Of a stretch of 64,000 nucleotides of DNA, positions 46,724 to 57,800 are shown piece by piece. Origin of the DNA: Magnolia sinica (lineage: Eukaryota; Streptophyta; Magnoliopsida; Magnoliales; Magnoliaceae). The notes below the pieces were generated by a model, which ran no database searches, had not been told where the DNA came from, and worked only from the letters and a program-made list of their open reading frames with translations. The stretch covers positions 70,355,158 to 70,419,157 of the forward strand of contig NC_080583.1 in the NCBI RefSeq assembly GCF_029962835.1, given 5' to 3'. The translations under genes were made by a program, and so were the position numbers. Within the stretch, counting starts at the first letter, position 1, and the number at the start of each line of letters is the position of its first letter.

Positions 46724-47108
46724 TGTTCACTCCCCAAGTATAGGGTTGTGATGTAGTAATAAACTCGGTAAGACCGAGGTCGAATCCCAAGGGACTGAAA
46801 CCTGTACGTAACCTGAAAATAACCAGAACTAGAAAAAGATGAAATCTAAATCAAGTGGATTTGAGGAATAATGATGAAATAGTAAAATATATAGAATTCA
46901 AAGGTAGGAAACTAGGGATTCAGAGGATCCACTTGTAGAGATCAGGGAGATCTTTATGCCTGCTTCAAAAATCATGGAACTTAAACTGAACTTCCTCTGA
47001 CATAATTTTAAAGAGATGAAAGGTATATGAATTAGAATGGATTCCATCACCAAACCATGCCCAGGAGACAAAGTCAACAACAAAATTAAACTAATTACTA
47101 ACCAATCA
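46724..47108 (-). repeat. Athila 5' LTR, truncated
   Basis: It matches the first 385 or so bases of the 3' LTR from tgttcactccccaag to accaatca and then stops abruptly at a LINE scrap. The missing outer part (about 2 kb) is not seen elsewhere nearby. Confidence 0.85.
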
Positions 47109-47372
47109 CCTCAATGTCAGTGCTGAACACGGATGTGTCATTGTAGATGGATAAAATTCTAGTGTGGAACCCAGGAGTTGAAACCGTAACTATCAACGCT
47201 AAAACGCCACCAGATTGTGTGATCCTTGAACCTATGATCAGCGATGCTAAGCGGCATCAGAATTGGTCTTTCCTTGCTCTACCTCTCCTTCTTGAAAGTA
47301 GAGGAGGGGGAAAGATTTGGTTCTTCTACAAGAACCCTATTTCCTGCTCAATTATTAGCAACTAATCAGTTT
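47109..47372 (+). mobile_element. LINE ORF2 endonuclease scrap
   Basis: It matches 36242 to about 36540 (start of the endonuclease, M-D-K-I-L-V-W-N) but with many short deletions. It is squeezed between the truncated Athila LTR and the truncated UGT exon with no spacer on either side. It shows neither a LINE 3' end nor a visible target duplication, so it looks like a product of rearrangement rather than a fresh insertion. Confidence 0.7.
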
Positions 47373-47880
47373 CGCCCACGACCCGCGACTCTAGCTTCAA
47401 AGCCATCTGGGTAGGCATCCGATGGTCCGTCGGTGAGGTCTGGCCGCACTACCCATAGGAATGAACGATTGGAAAGTTCGAGTCCAAGTGCCAGTTCGTG
47501 GAATTGACGTCGGTTGAAGATAGTAAAGCTGCCAAAGGCAATGTAGACTACTGAGCGGGGAGGCTGTTCGTCAAGCCAGCTTAGGCAAGTGGGGTCTTCA
47601 GGCCAGAAGTTCCCTTCGAGCCGCCCAAGCCGTCTTCCTGCTAGAAGAGGGCCGATGAGCCGGATGTTTGGAACCAACTCACAGGCGGATGGCTCAATCT
47701 CGTAGAATGAGTTGCAAAGAAGCCAGTTGGCCAATTTTGCAGCTTGGGTGCATTCGTGTAAGTATCGGAAGAGGGACCGTTGCGCGTCACGGTCACCGAC
47801 GAAGAGCCACACTAGCTGAGTGGTGTTGAACTCTGGCATGGTTGGTGAGAGCTTGATCATTTGCTGTGTTGTTGGAAATC
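47373..47880 (-). CDS. UGT exon 2, truncated before the PSPG box
   Basis: About 508 bp, open throughout, joining in phase to exon 1 (D-G-F-P-T-T-Q-Q-M-I-K). It includes W-P-E-D-P-T-C-L-S-W-L-D and W-V-V-R-P-D. The break falls within V-A-G-R-G-R, the segment that normally leads straight into the W-A-P-Q-Q-K...H-C-G-W-N-S donor site. Confidence 0.8.
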
Positions 47881-48169
47881 CTGCGAAATATTCAATCACG
47901 GTTAGGATCTATTACATATATAGAGATTTTATTTTCCAGGGTATTTGTACAAGTGGGGCCCTCCATCATGGCTACCATGTCAGGCATAGTTCCCATAGTT
48001 GGATGTCAAGCATGCAAGGAATCTGGACCATTCATCACGTGGTATAAAATATAAGCATAGCATATTAGACAAATCAGGGCAGTAAACTCATCAACAGCAG
48101 CACACATAGATTTAAGTGAGCCACGTATGTACACTTAATTTAGTTATTGACACAACTAAAGAAACACAC

Positions 48170-48206
48170 ACACAAACCAAACAAACAAACAAACAAACAA
48201 ACAAAC
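48170..48206. repeat. (ACAA)n microsatellite in the UGT intron
   Basis: A short CA run followed by about seven ACAA units. The intron otherwise holds nothing recognisable. Confidence 0.9.
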
Positions 48207-48965
48207 GCTGAATTTGGATAATTGGACTTTTAGTTGTTAACACGTAAAATATTAAAAACAATCAAAGTAATCAAAGTGTTCACTAGCCACTTGATTTTTA
48301 TAGAGAAAAACCATTTACATGCCAAAAGTGACATTCTCTAGGAGTAATGTCAGGTTATTTTTTTGAAAAAGATAATTCATATATAAACAGTGCTCAACAG
48401 CCAGCGTATACATTCTGGCCAGCCCTAGCAAGAAATAAAGCTACGGCCCACCTATCATATCCCGAACAAATAACACCCCCAAACACTAAATGAGGCCCAG
48501 GCCTCACTGATGCTCCACCTGATATAGGAACAACTTCTTTTTCTTTTTTTTCTTTTGTCTTTTTTTCTTTCAAAAGGAATCGTAACCCCCACAATAGCTA
48601 AAACCCACCAACAAACCAAAAAAAAAAATAACAAAACACTATCCTTGAGATCTCGTTAGCCAAATTGAGTTGACTCAGTTGAGCTGAGTTGAGTTATCAA
48701 AGTTTAGAATTATATTTCCACCTACTTGGGCTTTAATATATTGCTACTCATCAGACGGTTTTGGACCACTGAGGGCTGATGCATATGTATCATTTATGAA
48801 CAAATCTGGTCTACACAGTGCGGCCCATAATTTAAACCTTGTTATTAATTGCATAAATAGAAAAGCAGCAAGATAATTTCTATTTTCATCACTCGAGCAA
48901 ACTTGAAAATCTTAAAGAAAGTGAATTTCGAAATGACTTGCCTAGTTTCTATACTATGGTCTTAC

Positions 48966-49446
48966 CGTCCGTGTCGATGATTCCGTCCTCGATCAGCTTC
49001 GGAATGTGAAACAGTAAGGCACAAAGGCTCACTGTCACAGTCCAAACCGCAGCTGCACGGATCCCCATCTTCACAGCAACTTCCACTGCCCATCCCATGG
49101 TCCCGTCTGCAATGATGCATGAGATCTTATCATGATCAGACTCATTGATCTTACGAATCAGCGCTTCTAAACCATGGGGCATGACACGTAAAATACTAGC
49201 ACATTGCTTGCCCAAGTCATTCCGGTCTTCACCTGGTGCCATCCCATCTGGAATTGAAACCAGACGGATCTGCTCCTGCACTCCGCCCATCTTCGGCAGT
49301 GCGGCCACTACGCGGGCGTGATTGAACTCAGTATTTACGAATGTGATCTTGAACCCATGATCCATCAAGCAATGAGAGAGCTCCATGAAGGGTATGACAT
49401 GACCTTGCGCCGGGTATGGCACGACTAGGGCGTGCGGCTTTTCCAT
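48966..49446 (-). CDS. UGT exon 1 (acceptor-binding half, N-terminal part)
   Basis: 481 bp, open throughout. It starts M-E-K-P-H-A-L-V-V-P-Y-P-A-Q-G-H and ends D-G-I-I-D-T-D-G across the splice junction. There is no signal peptide, as expected for a cytosolic enzyme. Confidence 0.8.
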
Positions 49447-49710
49447 GACCAACACCCTTTGCAATTAGTAAGAACCACTCATGCTCCTCATCCTACTTGT
49501 ATGGGGGATTTGGTTTCGGTGGCTGATATCCAATGTGAAGAGTTTGTACCTATAGATAACTCACCATGTATGACCGGATCCAATGCTTTCTATCTCCTGT
49601 CACTTTCATCAACGCATTGTCAAGTCCTTGCCGTTCAAGTTACTGCGTGACAATCACTCTTCCAATTAATCGAGGCTCTGACATATTGCTAAAGTTTCAA
49701 CGGTTGCTAT

Positions 49711-50091
49711 GGACGCGGATTGCGTCCTACCCTCGCCCGTCTCTAGCCACGAGCGGGCAGTTCTGTGGGCGGGCCCATTGTGATGTATCGGTTTATCCAT
49801 GCCATCAATTCCTCCTCTCGGATCAATTTATGTTTTGTGAAAAAAAAATAAAGCAGATTCAACGCTAAAGTGGACCACACTAAATAATAAGCTTAGTTGC
49901 ATTAAATACAAGAGTCATATGTGGTGTGGTCCACTTGAGCATTGGGTCTGCTTTATTTTTGTGCACTTACCATAAAATGATCTGAGAAGAGGGATGTACG
50001 GCGTGGATAAACCGATACATCACAGTGGGCCCGCCTGCCTAGGTGCCCGTTCGTGGAAAGAGAAGGGTGGGGTAGGACGCAATCCGCGTCC
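49711..50091. mobile_element. Mutator-type MITE, 381 bp, upstream of the UGT
   Basis: The inverted termini GGACGCGGATTGCGTCCTAC and their complement lie at the two ends. The flanking 9-bp repeat is GGTTGCTAT (49702-49710) and GGTTTCTAT (50092-50100), with one mismatch. The interior is a foldback module. It lies about 265 bp upstream of the UGT ATG and could affect its promoter. It has no coding capacity. Confidence 0.85.
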
Positions 50092-50261
50092 GGTTTCTAT
50101 GGATTGGAGTAATCTTGACAGTGAAATCACATGGGCTGCATTAAATAAATAAATAAATAAAGGGAAAAGACACTTTGCAGCCAATGTGCTTGGGGTGGGT
50201 GGACCCCACTACGTTTGCTCAATTATTGCTTAATTATTGCTTACTCTGCATGTTTGATATT
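50092..50261. other. Spacer between the MITE and the second foldback
   Basis: About 170 bp with a short (AAAT)n run at 50140-50160 and a direct repeat of ttattgctta. No gene is seen. This is the junction before copy 2. Confidence 0.5.
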
Positions 50262-51530
50262 AGCAGGGAATTACGTTTTGAAAATTGGTACATGCAAACC
50301 CTGTTATTACTGATTTAAATATGTGGGGCCCAACATGATATTTGTTAGTTATCCATACTATCTATCCTTTTAAAAAATACATTTTAAAGGCATGAGCCCA
50401 AAAATTAAGAAAATCAAAAGCTCAACTGAACCACACCTTAGGAAATAATGATGATTAAGATGTTAATGGTTCAAAGTTGTTTTCTCTCTTGGGCTTACAT
50501 TGATGTTTATTTGTCATCCAACCTGTTCATAAGGTCACAAAGTCAAGGATAAAGAGGAAACAAAAATATCAATTTGATTTAAAACTTATGGGGTCCTTAA
50601 GAAGCTTTTAATGGTAGGAGTTTAATTCCCGTTGTTTCTTGTGGTGTGGTCCACTTGATCTTTGGATTTGCCTCATTTTTCATATCATGCCCTAAAATCA
50701 GTTGGCTAAAGAGATGGACATTGTGGATAAGACACAAACATCATGGTGGGCTCCACGATTTAGTATTTTTCTCCTCTGATGCGAGGAGTGCCATAAATGA
50801 AAGGTGGCGGTCAACATCACCTTGAAAATCCAACTGGAAATACAAGGGTAAATAATTATTACCCATTTACCTTAAGGGCCTGTTTCATTTTCTTAATTAC
50901 ATAGGTAATTCAAAGTAAATGGGTAATAATTATTTACCTATATATTTCTGGTTAGATTTCCAAGGTGACGTTGACGGGCACCTTTCATTTATAGCACTCC
51001 TCACGTAGCCTAAGGAGAAAAATATTAAATTATGGGCCCATTATAATGTGTGTGTGTCTTATCCACACCGTCCATCCCTTTAGTAAACTCATTTTATTGG
51101 ATGCGCCAAAAAATAAGGCAGATCCAAAGATCAAGTAGACCACAATATAGGAAACAATAGAAGTTGAACTCCTAGCATTGAAAGCTTCTCAAGGACTCCA
51201 AAAGTTTTGGATCTGACTGATATTTTTGTTTTCCCTTAATACATGACTGTGTGACCTTATGAACAGGTTGGATGACAAATAAACATCAATGTGGGCCCTA
51301 GGAAGAAAATAGCGTTCAACCATTGACGTCTTTATAATCATTGTTCCCTAGGGTGTGGTCCGCATGAGCTTTTGATTTTCCTGATTTTTGAGTTCATGCC
51401 TTAAAATGTATTTTTTTAAAAGGATGGATGGTGTGGATAACTCACACATATCATGGTGGGGCCCACATATTTAAATATTGTATGAAGTGCTTTTGGAAAT
51501 GTAATTCCCTACTAATTTCAAACAAGGTGG
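50262..51530. repeat. Long foldback element, copy B, complete
   Basis: The inverted arms turn near 50896. The outermost shared piece is gtttgatattagcagggaat on the left and the complement of attccctactaatttcaaac on the right (about 51500-51525). The core 50316-51476 matches copy A with about 5% difference by eye. It has no coding sequence. Confidence 0.75.
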
Positions 51531-53090
51531 AGTACGTAAAACGGACGTATTTCCCTGTATTTACCAGAGAAATTAAAAATCAAACAGCCCCTAAATTACC
51601 TCTGTAATTAGGAAATCAAACGGCCCTAAAGGATGCATCCAAAAATAGGAAGGGATACTTACCATTCCCCGTGTCATTTTAGGTTGCGAGTACCTAAGTA
51701 ATAGTACGTGCTTTGGACACAGATTATACACTGACAGGTTGAGCAGCGAGACTCGCTACTCAAATAACGTCAGCAAGTTTTTTGGGCCCACCACGATGTA
51801 TATGTCATATCCATCGTCCATCTATTTGGAGAGATCACTTTAGAGCATGAGCTAAAGAATGAGTCGGATACAAAGCGAGTAAACCCCACCACAATAAACA
51901 GTGGGGAGATTGACGCCCACCATTAAAAACTTTAAGGGGCTTAGGAAGTTTTAGATCAAGCTGATATTTGTGTTATCTACTCATTCGGGTGTTCGTGACC
52001 TAATCAACAGTTTGGATGACAAATAAACATTACAGTGAGCGTTAAATTTATTTTAATGATGGGCATTCAATCTCCATTGTTTTCTTGTGGTGTGGTCCGT
52101 TCCAGATTTGGATATCCATCATTTATTGGATCATGCTCATCTCGAAAAATAGATGGACGGCTTGGATAGATCACATATGTATCATGAGGGGCTACAGAGC
52201 ATGGTCAGTAGCCACTTCCCTACTGTCAGTACGCAATCTGCGTCCATTGGGTGGACCCAATCCTTTTTGGACATAGTGCACTGCATTTACTCTTCAGCAC
52301 AGAGCAACGATTGGAGGCTCTCACATACTATGAAAGCTTAAACGGTGGCAGTGTATTCTGGGTAATTTTGAAAAGCGGATCACAAAGGGCGTGGCATTTC
52401 TATCAATTAATGACCACAGGATTGTCTACAGCCTATTTGGCTGCCACTTGATAATGAGTTCTGTGCATTATTTCTAAAGCTTGTTGAGCCTACTCCAAAC
52501 TCGCTGAGGCTGAGTGAACTCAACTCGACCAGCCAAATTACATGAAACTTGTTGGCAAGCTCAAGTCGGTTGGCACTTGGTTTGGTTTTGGTCATATGTG
52601 GTCTGTACAGGCATGTCAAAATCAGTTGTGCAACTCGGTTCAAACCGAACAATTTGATCCCAAATGCCAAGATATACAAATATGTCAAATGTGAGTGAGG
52701 GTATATGACCAGGATTTGAGAAGATCTATTTAGCCACTCATTATTGAATTGTAAGATAATCAAACGATATTTGAAGGGTGGGGTTCTTCTAATGATAGGT
52801 TACTTCTTGCATTCCTTACAGAAAGACTTTAACATACCACTATAATCGAACAAAAAAGGAAATATTTACAGTCACTGTTTGCAAGGAACAACTGAAGCAC
52901 ACAAAACGGAATCAAGCAAAATATTTGCAATCACACAAATAAATCCATCTACATGAAGCAGTCACACAAAAAATAAATAAATAAAAATGAAGCAGTTCCA
53001 ACACTGGTCCTCAATCCATCTACATGCTACCAACTCAGTGAATGAATTTGGAGGATTGGATTTTGAATTTTGAAATGTCCCTACTTTGCT
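51531..53090. repeat. Duplicated flanks, copy 2
   Basis: Continuous counterpart of 16158-17068 joined to 28528-29180. It includes the foldback module at about 51770-52255. No gene; the frames at 52085, 52153, 52251 and 52407 parallel non-genes in copy 1. Confidence 0.75.
52440..52442. other. Empty CACTA target site (GCT)
   Basis: The sequence tatttggctgccacttg is uninterrupted here. In copy 1 the GCT is doubled around the CACTA element. There is no excision footprint. Confidence 0.9.
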
Positions 53091-53165
53091 GGTGAGCTCC
53101 TTGACACCTTTTTCTCGCCAGTTTTTCTCCGGCATCATCACCGGCTCTCTCCAGGAAAGCTGCTG

Positions 53166-54558
53166 ATGGATCCTGCCCGCTATTTCAAGGCTTCCCCTGC
53201 TCTTCTTAACATGTCCTAGATCTCATCGAGGGTCGCTCTGGATCCGACACCGCCGAAAACGCTGACGATTGGGAGCTGGTCAGAGGTAGATGTGGTACCC
53301 GATCTGAACGAAACGACACTCAAACTAGGAACCTCCCCGTCCCAAATGGAAGACCTATCCACTCCCTCAATAGAGACTTCAGCATCTTCGTCAGGAACAT
53401 TTCATTTGATACAACAATGGAAGACTTCTTCCGCATTTTCAGCAAATACAATAAGGTCTTAGACACATACATTCCGACCATCCTAGGTTCTTTTAAGCAT
53501 AGGGGTTTTGGATTCGCTCGCTTCCGCTACAAACAGGATGCTAAGAATGCAATAGATGTTCTGAATGGCAAACGGATTAAGGACAGAATCATCGAAATCA
53601 GATGGGCCAGATGAAAAGGAACGCAGACAAGAATTCCCCCAAGCCAGCGCAGCTTACCTCAGAGATTCGAGGAAGCGCCTCCCTCTTCCTTCACGACTGT
53701 TGTTTCTTCAAAGGCGCGGCCGTGCGCTATAAAAGAACCCCCAGAGAAGACAGACGTTACCATCGTGGATCGGAGATTAGTTGAAACTAAACTAGAGGCA
53801 TTAAAATGGGGAGATGTGATTACAGTTTCCAGTCCTGAAATCTCAATTCTTCAGATCCAAAGCGCCATCAGAAACTCCTGCTTTGGTCCATCGATAGGGG
53901 AAATAACAAGAGTCTCCCCTCTCAAATTTCTCATTGTATGGAAATCCAGACTGGCTCATGACAAATTCCTATCGGACAAGTCGCTGCAAAACTCCATCAA
54001 CATTACCAGTGCGGTCAAATGGTCCCCTGAGGTGCTGTTTGGAGGGGAAGGTATTTTGCTAAGGTTATACGGCATACCAGCTCATGCCTGGATGGAATCC
54101 ATCCTTCTGGACTTGGGAAATCAGCTGGGAAATGTGACCCACATTGATTTGATTAGTGCGTACGGCATTTTCCAGAGCTTCGTGTGAATCAAAGTGCTCA
54201 TTCGTCCAGGAGCCAACCTGCAGAAGGTCCTGTCCCTATTGGTCCTAGGAAAATTCTTCCCGATTACGGTGGAAATAGAACCCATATTTAGATCAAGATC
54301 CTTTACTGCTACTCAAACTTCCAAGGAAAGCACAAAACAATGGGTGGAAAGAAGATTCACCACCAAAATAGCAGCTATAAACTACTCCCGCATCCTGTTT
54401 GTGGAAATGCTGAAGTGGCGGAGCTTTACGATTCTGATCAGCGATACTTGGAAAAAAGCAATTCTCAGTTAAGTCCTCAAGAACAACTTGCTCCGACAGA
54501 AAACACAGCTCACACAAATGAGAATGAGAAGGTAATGGATGGTTCCCATATAAATTAG
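53166..54558 (+). pseudogene. LINE ORF1, copy 2 (RRM plus DUF4283-like, broken)
   Basis: From 53417 to 54558 the translated frames are identical to copy 1, including the in-frame TGA codons (53612 and 54185) and the frameshift before the acidic tail. Only about four substitutions are seen upstream of the RRM. Near-perfect identity of an already dead gene cannot be due to selection on the protein. Confidence 0.85.
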
Positions 54559-54848
54559 ATTACGGTAGTTCCCCATGCCACAATTCGACACCCGGGTGGT
54601 GACTTTTCAGCGTCTCACGCACCAGGGCAAGGCCACGACAATGGAAATGCAATTGCAATTACAGGAACAGCTCAGACATTGGGAGCAGCCCTTAGCTCAC
54701 ATCAGAACCAGGGTAGGGTACCAGACGTCTTCCTCGCTCCTCCTGATACTGATGTTATTCCAACTTTACATGCACCAAAGCAGGAAGCCTGGGACAAGAA
54801 GAGTGCAGGCCCTTGAAACTGATCTCACATCAGATCGGGAGGACGACC

Positions 54849-57800
54849 TGTCACGCCCCAAACTCGGAAACCGGGCTCACAAAATTTTCGATTGCCGAAT
54901 CCGACACCGACAGCCTCCATAGTACCCCATTCTCGGCTCCCGGCATCTATACACCAGGTTCCAATCCTGGGATCTTACAAGGAGGATTTCAAATATGATT
55001 TTGATTCAGTATAAACATAACCATAAGCATAACCCACGAACAATAACCACAAGAACACCATCACAAAATTCACTATGATCAAAAACTTTTAAGTACAATG
55101 TGTCTAAAGGGAAATACAAGATATTGTAAATAACAAAAACTCTAAAAGCTCGACTGCACGCTCTTGCTGCTCCTATGCTATGACTGCGTCCTGGAGTCAC
55201 CTGCACGCATCTATCGTGCATTAACTTATAGAAAGCTTAGAGGGTGGTATAAGTGTATGCACAAGGTAAGTGTGCTCAGAATAAAAGGTCAAAGTAATGC
55301 GAAATCATACTGATGAGTACATGAATGCAATCAGCCATACCAAGGCTATGCTGTGCAAGATAAGAATGCTATCGGCCATAACACGACCATGCAATGTGAG
55401 ATGCAACTTAAGCATGCCAATCCTCATCATATATCAGTACAATTCTCATTCTGAACAATTATCGGGGTTTAGTATACTCCAAGTGGCACTGCCGCTCCCC
55501 TAGCCACACAGTCCAAGTGAGCGTAAGAAACCTCACTATCCACCTGGCCAATAGTCTGCCAATACCTATCTGGCATGTCGATAGCGGATCCATTCAAGAG
55601 ATGGTCAAACTCAGCCTAGTATTGCCCCCTACCCTCGGGCGAGTAAGGCCACACCCCTTTCCAACCGACCACGACACAGTGGGAGACGCGGCCTCCTGGT
55701 ATTCGGCCCTCGTGCGCTCATATATCCAGTCGGTCTTGACGTTGTCGTCATCCTCTGGTACCATCGGGTTTAAAAATTTTCACCCAAGGACATCTATGGT
55801 GCCCGTATGCTAGAACCAAACATTTTCGGTATCCAATCCAGCCACCCACGGTGTGTCTGTGAAGGCTTTGGCCCTAATGTCGCTAAGGCATACAATAATC
55901 ATGATTAGACAAATGCAAGTGCATGAATCACCCTACCAAACATGCAACAATCTTGCACGCACCGCGCACTCATGTAGGGCAACTCCGCCTATCAGGCAGC
56001 TCATAAACAATCCACCCGAAGACATATGCTATGATCGGTCACTTGTCATATCAGACATACATATGATGCATATGATCATGAATCATGAATCTATACTAAA
56101 CATGTATGTGGTGATGGGCTCTGATCAAAACGAAGATGGGCCTAGACGGCCTATATACTACAGGTATGGGCCTATTAATGGGCCTTAGGGAGAGTGACAA
56201 TGCAGACATTTAACCAACATTGTACTTGCAATGTGGACGTCAAACCATCATTGCTCCCAAGGCATGGCCTGCCATGAATCACACATTGCAATAGGCCTTA
56301 TATAGATCTTGTTGGGCCTCGACCCAAGGGCCCAAATACATCAAATGGGTCTCAAACCATGGACTCATATATCTCAAGTGGGCCTTAGTTGGGAGGCCAT
56401 AAATACATTAAGATGGGCCTCAACAAATGACCTTATACAAATCAAAATGGGCCTCAATGGACGGCCCACAAATACACCAAGATGGGCCTTATCACATTGC
56501 CAAAATAGTTGGACGGTTAGGATGAAACATATGCATCATGGTGAGTCCCATAGGGATGGAAGGCATAGATAAATCACATACTTTATAGTGGAGGTCTACA
56601 CTGATGAAAGGTGTGGACACAATTCATACACAAGTGGGTTCCAAGTAGAACCCACCATAATGTTTATTTTCCACCCAACCTAGGGCCCAACATAATGTTT
56701 AATTTCCACCCAACCTAAGGCCTAACATAATGTTTATTTTCCACCCAACTTAGGGCCCAACGTAATGTTTATTTGCAATCCAACTATTCATAAGGTCACG
56801 TGGACCAGGGTAAGGCCCACTGTAATATTTATTTATCATCCAATCTATTCATAAGGTCACGTGGACCAGGGTAAGGCCCACTGTAATATTTATTTATCAT
56901 CCAATCTATTCATAAGGTCACGTGGACCAGGGTAAGGCCCACTGTAATATTTATTTATCATCCAATCTATTCATAAGGTCACGTGGACCAGGGGAAACTA
57001 GGGCCTACTGGAATAGTCATTTGCCACCCAAACTATTTATAAGGTCACACGGTCAAGCCCACCGTGATGTGGTTCACAAATCCAGCCCACTCATTAGGTG
57101 CGTCCCACTTGGCTGAGGGTTCAGACCAAGTTTCAGCCGCATCCAAATTTCAGGTAGGCCCCACCAAGTGATTTTATATGTTTTAGGCATGTCTTCACAT
57201 GATTTTAGATGGTGTGGCCCACCTGAGTTCCATATACGGCTGATTTTTGGGGTGGCCTCCTGGTTCGAGGGGACCCATCAAATGCATGGTGTTGATGTTC
57301 GACACTCATCATGGTGGTCCCTACCAGGTCGTCTGTCCGTCAGGCACAAGCACTGCCTGCACATTCTGCAGCAGTAATGTCAGCGCTGCCTTCTTCTTCT
57401 TTTCTTTTTTTTTGATTAGGGGTTTTCTTGAGGTTTTGCATAGGTGGGGCCCACATCAGGGAAATCAAACCCCACCATTAGTTTCCATGTCCCCATACAC
57501 AGCTATCAAGCCCAATATTGGGTATATTTCGGTGTGCAAAAGTATCAAGGTGTATTTCAACAGCAAAGATTATTATTATCAATTTTATGGGTCGGTAGAA
57601 ACTCAGATTCAATTTATTTTTCGGCTTAACACCTAAAATGATCTGAGGAAGAGGATGGACAGCTTGGATTAAGTACATGCATCAAGGTGGGGCTTAGATG
57701 AGCAGCCCACCCCAATCTTTAAAAAGTTAGATTTTTTTTTTTGTGATTGCTGTCAGTACACGCCCACGTCAGTACACACCTCCATGTTAGCCACACTCGT

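Larger units (their letters stand above)
37109..47108 (-). mobile_element. Athila-type Ty3/gypsy LTR-retrotransposon fossil
   Basis: The element reads leftward. Order on its own strand: partial 5' LTR (46724-47108), primer-binding site next to it, gag (about 46146-44584), protease (about 44214-43957), reverse transcriptase and RNase H (about 42876-42015), integrase (41938-40808), a non-coding stretch, then the 3' LTR (39480-37109). Integrase and RT motifs and the tRNA-Asp-like primer site place it in the Athila branch. It is broken: gag-pol is spread over many separate open frames (roughly eight breaks or more) and the 5' LTR is truncated. The shared part of the two LTRs differs by about 3% by eye, suggesting a moderately young insertion. 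Confidence 0.9.
47373..49446 (-). pseudogene. UDP-glycosyltransferase, UGT83A1-like, 3'-truncated
   Basis: Family 1 plant UGTs transfer a sugar from UDP-sugar to small molecules in the cytosol. Two exons read leftward. Exon 1 (49446-48966) encodes residues 1-160, with the catalytic-type His16 in P-A-Q-G-H and the partner Asp114 in I-I-A-D-G. A phase-1 intron of 1085 bp (GTAAG donor at 48965-48961, CAG acceptor at 47883-47881) leads to exon 2. Exon 2 (47880 to about 47373) encodes Q-M-I-K-L-S-P-T-M-P, S-W-L-D-E-Q-P-P and F-G-S-F-T-I-F through V-A-G-R-G-R. The coding frame then enters LINE sequence and stops after two codons (TGA at 47366). About 330 of the usual 450-480 residues remain, and the PSPG donor-binding box is absent, so the product should be inactive. 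Both exons are otherwise clean, so the loss looks recent. I chose the ATG at 49446 because the residues after it match UGT83 N-termini. Specificity cannot be judged. Confidence 0.85.
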
